Part shown: in pieces, positions 41,850 to 47,974 of the stretch
Position numbering within the stretch: position 1 is the stretch's first letter
How the letters are laid out: each line of letters opens with the position of its first letter
Assembly: GCA_017470055.1 (NCBI GenBank)
Contig: JAFUFD010000061.1
Location: 1 to 47,974, forward strand
DNA from: Prevotella sp.
GTDB taxonomy: Bacteria; Bacteroidota; Bacteroidia; Bacteroidales; Bacteroidaceae
Length of the DNA: 47,974 nucleotides
Reading direction: 5' to 3'
The notes under the pieces: model-generated
The model's database searches: none
The model's input: the letters and a program-made list of their open reading frames with translations, nothing else
What the model was told of the DNA's origin: nothing
Translations under genes and position numbers: made by a program

Positions 41850-41878
41850 AAAAGGTTAGGCAATTCGCCTAACCTTTT
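41850..41878. terminator. bidirectional terminator overlapping a stop codon
   Basis: Twelve-base arms AAAAGGTTAGGC (41850-41861) and GCCTAACCTTTT (41867-41878) form a perfect stem with A/T runs on both sides. The TAG of the minus-strand kinase gene lies inside the right arm (41869-41871). Confidence 0.9.
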
Positions 41879-43071
41879 AATTTCAAGTATACCTCTTTTA
41901 AAGATTCCTCATTGCCTACATTCCCCGGGAAGATGATGTAGGGAAAGTCCTTTGCCATGACGCAGGGCACATTCGTCACCACCTGTCCCAAGACCCGTGC
42001 CGACTTGATATCCAGTCCGTGGGTCAGGATGTCGTGGGAGGTGATGCCTCCTTTGGCGACAAGGTAGGATGGGGTGAACGGCAACTGGCGTACGATATCC
42101 ACAAGGAAGTCGCTGACCTGTTGACCGAGATGCTGCCGTTTGTCGGCATCATCCAGTCGAATCTCCTGTCGGGAAGTATAGACGACAGGTGTCAGTCGCT
42201 CGTCGACCACCTGTCGGATGACCTGTTGTGTCTCTTGCATCAGTGCCGTCGGGTCGTCAAGGATGCGCTGCACATCGAGTTCAATGCCACAAGTCCCCTC
42301 CGTGGCAAGCAGATGCTCCAACTGTCGGGTCGTCTTCTTGACATGGGAACCTACGATGAGGCAACCCACCCCTTCGCTTCTCAGTATCGAGCGGTCGAGT
42401 AGGGGAATGTCGTCGATGTCCGCAATGACTTTTGGCAGCGAGGACGACGAGCGGATGACGGTAGCCTCTGACTCCTCCGAGTACTCCGACCACCACTTTC
42501 TCAATTCCTCATAACTCTGTGCGTTGACAATCTCATAGTCGTCGGGGTTGGCGCCTTTCTCAAGGATATAGTCTCTCAGGACGGAGGTGTGATAGGCAAA
42601 GACATTATCACGGGCAAACTCCGTCTCACTGACAGGAATCAATCGCTCTCCGTCCCGCATATAGTGCACCCCGTCGATGGTGACACGTCCAGCCTCTATG
42701 AAAGCAGGACAGAAAGGAGTTTTCTCTGTCACGGTGACACCATGGCGTACAAGAGAGTCACGGATAACATCCGTCTCCAGAGGGAAGTGTCCACGCAGAC
42801 AACTGTCGCTGCGGCTGATAACGATGAGGCGGTAACCATAATCTTTATTCACCTTGATGACCATCTCCATCGCCTCCCGTGTCACCCTTGCCGCCTCCTC
42901 TCGTGTCATGGCACGGGTGTTGGTGAGGATATAGAAGAAGGGAACATCATCGTCGAAGGCGTGTCTCACACTCTCCTCGTCCCATTGGGTGATGAGCAGA
43001 CAGCCGTGGACGGTCTGTATTCCCGTGGGGTCGTCGTCGAGTACGACAAGGCGTGTCGTCGTGGGATTCAT
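41869..43071 (-). CDS. four-carbon-acid-sugar kinase family protein (DUF1537), copy 2
   Basis: The 400-residue protein has the canonical DUF1537 opening LDDDPTGIQTVHGC and FFYILTNTRAM, then SRSDSCLRGHFPLETDVI. In the C-terminal nucleotide domain it has KGGITSHDILTHGLDIKSAR ... PYIIFPGNVG. It is longer than and clearly different from the copy at 30373-31467, so the two probably act on different acids. It is last in the pectate lyase-transketolase operon, four bases after the transketolase subunit. DUF1537 kinases are known for tetronates and for 3-oxo-isoapionate (OiaK). Confidence 0.9.
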   Translation of the reverse strand: MNPTTTRLVVLDDDPTGIQTVHGCLLITQWDEESVRHAFDDDVPFFYILTNTRAMTREEAARVTREAMEMVIKVNKDYGYRLIVISRSDSCLRGHFPLETDVIRDSLVRHGVTVTEKTPFCPAFIEAGRVTIDGVHYMRDGERLIPVSETEFARDNVFAYHTSVLRDYILEKGANPDDYEIVNAQSYEELRKWWSEYSEESEATVIRSSSSLPKVIADIDDIPLLDRSILRSEGVGCLIVGSHVKKTTRQLEHLLATEGTCGIELDVQRILDDPTALMQETQQVIRQVVDERLTPVVYTSRQEIRLDDADKRQHLGQQVSDFLVDIVRQLPFTPSYLVAKGGITSHDILTHGLDIKSARVLGQVVTNVPCVMAKDFPYIIFPGNVGNEESLKEVYLKLKG

Positions 43072-43075
43072 GGGC

Positions 43076-44002
43076 TTAATGGGCGATGAATGACAGCACT
43101 GCTTTCACGATGCCCTCAGCATCCAGTCCGTAGTGGTGGAAAATCTCCGCATTCGTGCCGTGGACAGCGTTCTCATCGGGAATACCGAGGATGCGAACGG
43201 GGACGGGATGCTCTGCTATCGTCTCGCAGACCATCGCACCGAGTCCACCAAACTGACTGTGCTCCTCGACGGTGACGAAGCGTCCCGTCTCCTTTGCCGC
43301 CTTGAGGATAGCCTCCGTGTCGAAGGGCTTGATCCATGAGCAGTCGAGCACACGTGCCGAGATACCTTTCTCCTTCAGTTGGAGTCCTGCCTGCCAAGCA
43401 TGATAGACCGTCTCTCCTGCTGCCACGATGGTGATGTCGTTGCCGTCCAGAACGGTGATAGCCTTACCGGGAGTCACCTCGAAGTTGTCGTCCGCATAGA
43501 CATCAGGTACGGCGGCACGTCCCACACGGACATAGCAGGGCTTGTCGTAGTCGACGAGTAACTTCACCAGTTTCTTGGTGAAACGCCAGTCGGAGGGCAG
43601 ACAGACCGTCATACCGGGGAAGGTGCGCAGCACGGCGATGTCGTGCAATGAGTGGTGGGTAGCACCTAAGGCACCGTAGGCGACACCGCCCGACACACCT
43701 AAGATGGTAACGGGGTTCTCGCTATAGGCGAGGTCGACTTTCACCTGCTCCAGGGAGCGTGCCACATAGAAGCAGGCGGGACCGCAGCAAAATACTTTCT
43801 TGCCAGAGTGGGCGAGACCAGCGGAGATGCCTACCGCATCCTGTTCTGCGATGCCGCACTCCACAAACTGCTCGGGCAATGCCGTGGCATAATCGCCTAA
43901 TGTTACAGAGCCACGGGCATCGGTGGTCACGGCGATAATATCTTTGTCCTCACGTGCCAGTTCCAGCAACGTGTCGGTAAACTGTTTTCTACATGCAATC
44001 AT
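43076..44002 (-). CDS. transketolase-like C-terminal subunit
   Basis: The 308-residue protein covers the pyrimidine-binding domain (FVECGIAEQDAVGISAGLAH, with the Glu that activates the thiamine cofactor, and THHSLHDIAVLRTFPGMTV) and the C-terminal domain (KPFDTEAILKAAKETGRFVT, VEEHSQFGGLG). It must pair with the subunit encoded just upstream (six-base gap). Split transketolases include the apulose-4-phosphate enzyme AptAB and the sulfo-transketolase, besides housekeeping forms. Its placement next to a pectate lyase favours a specialised pathway. Confidence 0.93.
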   Translation of the reverse strand: MIACRKQFTDTLLELAREDKDIIAVTTDARGSVTLGDYATALPEQFVECGIAEQDAVGISAGLAHSGKKVFCCGPACFYVARSLEQVKVDLAYSENPVTILGVSGGVAYGALGATHHSLHDIAVLRTFPGMTVCLPSDWRFTKKLVKLLVDYDKPCYVRVGRAAVPDVYADDNFEVTPGKAITVLDGNDITIVAAGETVYHAWQAGLQLKEKGISARVLDCSWIKPFDTEAILKAAKETGRFVTVEEHSQFGGLGAMVCETIAEHPVPVRILGIPDENAVHGTNAEIFHHYGLDAEGIVKAVLSFIAH

Positions 44003-44008
44003 AAGACT

Positions 44009-44842
44009 TCAATCCTTCAATTTTTCAATCCTTTCCTCAATCTCCTTGACGGCATCGATGCACTGCTGCTCGTTAAGCACACCGTGGTGCCATTTGGCGA
44101 TGCCTTCCATGAAACTCACGCCCTTGCCTTTTGTGGTGTTCGAGATGAGCAGATGGGGCTTGCCATTGGTGTAGTCGATGGCGTTGAAGGTCTTGACGAT
44201 GTCCTCCATCGAGTCACCGTTCATGTCGATGACATCCCATCCGAAGGCGCTCCAACGCTCACGGATAGAGTCGATAGGCATCACATCCTCCGTGTCACCA
44301 CTGATCTGCAGGTGGTTACGGTCAATGATGGCAACGAGGTTGTCCAACTTATACTTGCCACCAGCCATTGCCGCCTCGTAGATAGAGCCCTCGCCTTGTT
44401 CACCGTCACCCATCATGACATAGGTCTTATAACTCTTCTTGTCCATCTTGGCGGCTATCGCCATGCCCACACCGATGCTCAGTCCGTGTCCCAAGGCACC
44501 GCTGTTCACCTCGATGCCAGGAACCTCGATGGTGGGGTGTCCGCTAAGGATGGAGCCATATTGCCCTAAGGTGTCGAGGGTCTCCGATTTGAGGAATCCC
44601 TTCGCCTCTAAAGTCACATAGAGTGCCTCCACACAGTGTCCCTTCGACAGTACGAAACGGTCACGGTTGGGAGCCTTAGGCTCTTGGGGATTGAGTCCCT
44701 GCATCACGTGGAAATAGAGTGCCGTCATCACATTCAGGCACGACAGATCGCCGCCGATGTGTCCTGCTTTCGCACGGTAGACGACCTCTACCAGTCGCTT
44801 GCGGTTTTTCTCCGCCAGGATAGTCAGTTCTTTTGTATTCAT
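44009..44842 (-). CDS. transketolase-like N-terminal (thiamine diphosphate-binding) subunit
   Basis: The 277-residue protein has GHIGGDLSCLNVMTALYF, SKGHCVEALY, LGHGLSIGVGMA and the ThDP motif MGDGEQGEGSIYEAAMAGG, followed by VAIIDRN at the metal site. It is the PP-binding half of transketolase and needs the subunit at 43076-44002. Its start overlaps the end of the pectate lyase gene by four bases, so the enzyme and the secreted lyase are translationally coupled, an unusual pairing that links it to pectin breakdown. Confidence 0.93.
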   Translation of the reverse strand: MNTKELTILAEKNRKRLVEVVYRAKAGHIGGDLSCLNVMTALYFHVMQGLNPQEPKAPNRDRFVLSKGHCVEALYVTLEAKGFLKSETLDTLGQYGSILSGHPTIEVPGIEVNSGALGHGLSIGVGMAIAAKMDKKSYKTYVMMGDGEQGEGSIYEAAMAGGKYKLDNLVAIIDRNHLQISGDTEDVMPIDSIRERWSAFGWDVIDMNGDSMEDIVKTFNAIDYTNGKPHLLISNTTKGKGVSFMEGIAKWHHGVLNEQQCIDAVKEIEERIEKLKD

Positions 44843-46578
44843 TGCAATGCTTTGATTAGTGTGTCATGGTTATTACTCAGGTCTGTCCAGTCCACCTTCT
44901 TATCGGTGGGAATGCCGTTGATATATTTCTCGATATTGGTATAGCCGTCGCCGTTGCAGTCCTTGACAGCGTCGCTCGGGTCGTTGGGATTCAGACCGTT
45001 CTTCTTCTCCCACTCGTCGGGCATGCCGTCGCCGTCGCTGTCCTTCCAAGGCTTCCATTTCTTATACTCGGGGTAGCCGCCCATCTGACGTGGGTCGGTG
45101 ATGATACCGTTCTTATAGGAGTCCTGGGGCAGACGGCGGTATTTGAAGAAGCCCTGCTCGTTCTGCGACTTGGGATGCAGTCCCCACATATCTCCGTAGG
45201 GATTGTCCTTTACCTTCTTCTCATAGTCCTTGACATAGTAGGCAACACCCGTCTTCACCTCCTCGCAGATACGTTGGTCGACAATGTCACGGCAGGGGAT
45301 GGTGGCACCTGCGTTGGCAAGTACCCAATCGAAAGCCTGCTGTGCGCTCATCATCGTGATATACGGCATGGCAAATGGCTCGTTGGAGCGCATCAGCGCC
45401 TTCTCGGTCTCATCCATCTCACCGTCTTTGTCGGCAGTCTGAATGCCACCGTTCCAGTTGTCGGCGGTGATGGCGGGGTAGCCCTCCATGATATTACCGT
45501 CGGCATAGACACGCCCGAACTGCTTGAAGGGGAACAAACCCTGTGAGCGGCTCTCGCTCTTGAGGATACGATGTCCCACGGGACCGTCCTTGGAGGTCAG
45601 TGGTCCTGGCTTGTAGTAGTTGTTGATGAAGTTATACATCGACTTATACTCGCCACCATCGGCAGTGCGATGTACCCAGTTGTACACGACATTATTCACG
45701 AAGTTGAAGATGCCAGCCCAGCCCACACTCGGGTTACGCCCCGTGTTGTCAGCCCAGAGGTTACGCATGAAGGTGGTGTTCTCACCGCCGATGGTAGAGC
45801 CGAAGGCGTGGTTCCATGTGTCGAGTGCCTTGGCGCTGATAGTATTCTGGATGGTGACATTCACCGTTGGCTTCTTCTCTTTGGGCTTGCCGTTGTTCAT
45901 GTCGAACATGTGGCGATAGAACGAGATGTTCTCGTCCAGTCCCCACTCACATGAGCAGTGGTCGATCATGATATTTCCTACTGGGTTACCACCGAAGGAG
46001 TCCTCACGGTTGGTGACCAGGGTCTCACCACGACGGAAACGCATGTGGCGCACGATGACATCATGGGTGTCCACCTGGAACGACTCACCGGCGATGATGA
46101 CACCCTCGCCAGGTGCTGTTTGTCCAGCGATGGTGACGTATGGAGCACGCACATAGATAGGTGACTTCAGGCGGATGATACCACTGACGTTGAACACGAT
46201 AATACGGGCGCCACCCTGCTCACAAGCCCAGCGGAACGAGCCGGGACCATCGTCGTTCAGGTTGGTGACCGTAATGACCTTACCGCCACGACCGCCAAAG
46301 GTGTACATGCCGCCTCCCTCGGCACCGGGGAAAGCGGGAATCGTTGCCTGACGCAGGTCGTAAGGCATACCAGCCCAGGGTACGTAAGGTCTTCCTGCCT
46401 TTGCCTCCTCTACTACGATAGGGAAGGCGACAGCCCATGCGGAGTCGCTATGTGCCGCCCACTGTTTCTTCTGTTCTCCAATCAGTTCTTTTGCCTCACC
46501 CGTCATGTCAGGGTACTGTGCAAATGCCGACGTTGCTCCAACTAACAACGTTACAGCCGAAATAAAAAGTCTTCTCAT
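44839..46578 (-). CDS. secreted pectate lyase (PL1-like) with calcium-loop C-terminus
   Basis: The 579-residue protein has a signal peptide (ending SAFAQ, 21). A PL1-type right-handed beta-helix (about 85-400) carries AFPGAEGGGMYTFGGRGGKV, IVFNVSGIIRLKSPIYVRAP, DHCSCEWGLDENISFY and NYYKPGPLTSKDG. A C-terminal EF-hand/thrombospondin-3-like segment (DSDGDGMPDEWEKKNGLNP ... DCNGDGYTNIEKYIN) may bind calcium. It shares the helix signature with the lyase half of the fusion at 27669 but has no esterase or sorting tail. It is first in the operon with the split transketolase and DUF1537 kinase. Confidence 0.92.
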   Translation of the reverse strand: MRRLFISAVTLLVGATSAFAQYPDMTGEAKELIGEQKKQWAAHSDSAWAVAFPIVVEEAKAGRPYVPWAGMPYDLRQATIPAFPGAEGGGMYTFGGRGGKVITVTNLNDDGPGSFRWACEQGGARIIVFNVSGIIRLKSPIYVRAPYVTIAGQTAPGEGVIIAGESFQVDTHDVIVRHMRFRRGETLVTNREDSFGGNPVGNIMIDHCSCEWGLDENISFYRHMFDMNNGKPKEKKPTVNVTIQNTISAKALDTWNHAFGSTIGGENTTFMRNLWADNTGRNPSVGWAGIFNFVNNVVYNWVHRTADGGEYKSMYNFINNYYKPGPLTSKDGPVGHRILKSESRSQGLFPFKQFGRVYADGNIMEGYPAITADNWNGGIQTADKDGEMDETEKALMRSNEPFAMPYITMMSAQQAFDWVLANAGATIPCRDIVDQRICEEVKTGVAYYVKDYEKKVKDNPYGDMWGLHPKSQNEQGFFKYRRLPQDSYKNGIITDPRQMGGYPEYKKWKPWKDSDGDGMPDEWEKKNGLNPNDPSDAVKDCNGDGYTNIEKYINGIPTDKKVDWTDLSNNHDTLIKALQ

Positions 46579-46686
46579 ATTAGTTTTTAAACGCGTTTAT
46601 TTTATTATAAGACCCCGCTTCACCGTGAATGTACTCTATATTTGCAAATTATTCAATATAGTAATCTCCTCCCTTTTACGCAAAAA

Positions 46687-46716
46687 AGTGGCGACAGCCT
46701 TATAGCCGTCGCCACT
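46687..46716 (-). terminator. intrinsic terminator of the surface-protein gene
   Basis: Nine-base arms AGTGGCGAC (46687-46695) and GTCGCCACT (46708-46716) form a stem that runs into a T-run on the minus strand. The stop at 46739 lies 22 bases before it. Confidence 0.9.
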
Positions 46717-46738
46717 CCTTTATTATTAATAAGGTGAA

Positions 46739-47974
46739 TTACTTGTTAAAGTACTTCTTGCCATTCTTAATGACAATTCCCTTATAGTTCTTGTCTACAC
46801 GCTGACCAGCGAGATTGTAGATAGGAGCATTGTCGTCTGCACCGTCAATAGAGATATTGCTGATGCCAGTAGCAATAGTGGCAACACCAGTAATCACATT
46901 GCCCTCTGGATTGAAGGTGAAGATGATATCGTAAGTACCAGCAGCCTCAATAGCAACCGTCTGGTTGTTACCCATTCCGTCAGGAATCCAAACATTACCG
47001 TTCTTCACAATCTTGTACTCGATAGTGGTAGCCGCATCGAAGGCAATACCCTCGTACTTCTTCTCATACAGACCAGTCGTCTCATTCTTAGTCATCTTAT
47101 TAGCCTCTGCGGTGCCATCCCATTCTGTTCCGAAGAGAGAAGCGGGAGCACCTGCGACAACATAAGTATCCTCTGCTGGTGGAGGAGCAACCTCACCAGT
47201 GATAGTCACAGTCTTGAGATCTCCTGATATGCTGATCTTGTAAGTACCAGGCTGGAGCACGATAGTACCCGCACCCTTAACAAGGTCTTTCGCCTCACCT
47301 AATGTGGCATCTATGTCACCTTCGCCAAGGCTATAGCGGTATGTGGTGTTGAATGTAGACCAATCTGCATCGGCCTCAGCCTCCTCTGCTGTCTGCTGGT
47401 AGTCAGCAAATGCGATATAGGCAGTTGTCTCTGGTGCGTAATCGTACTCATAAGCCTTAGTCTCCCCATTGAAGGTCATCTCAGTCATTGCCGTACGATC
47501 CCATACGTTATTTATGCCGATGATGTAGAACTTAGGAACTGCAACGAAGGTCGCACTTACGGTAACGTTCTTAGCAGGCATGGTGAACTTGCCGTCGGTT
47601 ACGGTAACCTCGGCATCGTCTGCGTCCTTAACAGTGATAGCGCCAAGTTTGAAGCCCTCTGCTGGGGTAGTAGTAACGGTAATCTCATCACCCTCGAACG
47701 CCTCTGCTGCGCTGACGGCTACGGTACCATTCTCTATACCCTCGGCAACAGTTATGGTATTCGGCATAACCACATCTGTTGGAGCGGTGCCCTCACTGAT
47801 GGTGATCTTGGTGATAACCATGTTCTTCTTAATCTTGAAGCCGAAGTAACCACACTCGGTAGATGCGATGGTGATGGCTGCGCCAGAGGCTATCGTCGTC
47901 GTACCGGAGATGGCTGCCTTGTTGCTTGTGCCTACCACTGCGACGGTCTTGTGACCATCACCTGTCGCGGAAGC
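46739..47974 (-). CDS. secreted/surface protein with InlB-like and SusE/SusF-like domains, 5' part outside window
   Basis: The frame stays open through the window edge, so the N-terminus is missing. In order: a divergent InlB B-repeat-like domain (ENGTVAVSAAEAFEGDEITV ... FTMPAKNVTVSATF), a SusE/SusF-like carbohydrate-binding domain (YIIGINNVWDRTAMTEMTF), and a second beta-sandwich (YVVAGAPASLFGTEWDGTAE). The protein ends in the sorting tail NAPIYNLAGQRVDKNYKGIV. Such domains bind starch-like or other glycans at the cell surface. The tail is related to, but clearly less similar than, the two paralogues at 23540 and 26539. Confidence 0.83.
   Translation of the reverse strand, partial: ASATGDGHKTVAVVGTSNKAAISGTTTIASGAAITIASTECGYFGFKIKKNMVITKITISEGTAPTDVVMPNTITVAEGIENGTVAVSAAEAFEGDEITVTTTPAEGFKLGAITVKDADDAEVTVTDGKFTMPAKNVTVSATFVAVPKFYIIGINNVWDRTAMTEMTFNGETKAYEYDYAPETTAYIAFADYQQTAEEAEADADWSTFNTTYRYSLGEGDIDATLGEAKDLVKGAGTIVLQPGTYKISISGDLKTVTITGEVAPPPAEDTYVVAGAPASLFGTEWDGTAEANKMTKNETTGLYEKKYEGIAFDAATTIEYKIVKNGNVWIPDGMGNNQTVAIEAAGTYDIIFTFNPEGNVITGVATIATGISNISIDGADDNAPIYNLAGQRVDKNYKGIVIKNGKKYFNK

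Noticed and set aside
36070-44842. Sulfoquinovose (sulfo-transketolase) pathway
   Set aside because: The isomerase and split transketolase would fit, but no sulfoquinovosidase or sulfo-sugar transporter or dehydrogenase set is seen, and pectinases dominate the context.

Overview
The window looks like a chromosomal segment of a gut- or rumen-type Bacteroidota, most likely a Prevotella-like genus. The evidence is the repeated Bacteroidetes promoter form (TTTG, about 20 bases, then TAnnTTTG), secreted proteins ending in a Prevotella-type C-terminal sorting tail (NAPIYNLAGQ...), a 5-fold beta-flower repeat protein, bacterial lipoproteins, and a tmRNA whose tag reads GENKYALAA. No rRNA, tRNA, CRISPR array or insertion sequence was found.

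Layout. (1) 1-2440 is an accessory patch: the tail of an ATPase, a small ORF, a Schlafen/AlbA-type regulator and a small frameshifted pseudogene. (2) 2687-10353 is one minus-strand polysaccharide operon: Wza-like exporter, Wzz-like chain-length protein, Wzy-like polymerase, flippase, one glycosyltransferase and a heparinase II/III-like lyase. (3) 10458-11130 is ssrA plus rubredoxin. (4) 11136-19473 is a long minus-strand run of exported proteins: several lipoproteins, a TMEM43-family membrane protein, an exported nucleoside-hydrolase/P-loop-kinase fusion, a beta-flower protein and a small coiled-coil protein. It starts at a promoter overlapped by an inverted repeat and lies downstream of a TPR-TM-AraC regulator. 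(5) 21201-23421 holds a nucleotidyltransferase-like protein and a histidine-acid phosphatase (MINPP/phytase type). (6) 23535-27548 is a striking nested inverted-repeat locus. Two secreted-protein genes point outward from an AAA/DUF4143 ATPase gene. They share nearly identical leaders plus signal peptides, and nearly identical C-terminal tails, but have diverged middles. Only one of them has a recognisable promoter, and that promoter lies inside the segment that could invert. Three families of helically phased direct repeats sit between them.

(7) 27669-46578 is a pectin and sugar-acid locus. A pectinesterase-pectate lyase fusion and a second pectate lyase flank three operons. The first encodes an L-fucose-isomerase-like protein, a DapA-type aldolase, a sodium symporter, an iron alcohol dehydrogenase, a PdxA-type dehydrogenase and a DUF1537 kinase. 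The second encodes a BKACE enzyme, an FGGY kinase, an Asp/Glu racemase-like protein and an ACS-type MFS transporter. The third encodes a pectate lyase, a split transketolase and a second DUF1537 kinase. The standard KduI/KduD/KdgK enzymes for unsaturated uronates are absent. The gene set fits catabolism of an unusual sugar or sugar acid released from pectin; a D-apiose route (isomerase, kinase, split transketolase) is one candidate. (8) 46739-47974 is a truncated surface protein with InlB-like and SusF-like domains.

The best candidates for undescribed biology are the possible invertible promoter locus (6), the TMEM43/nucleoside-hydrolase operon (4) and the acid-sugar locus (7). All functional calls rest on reading sequence and motifs; no database search was run.
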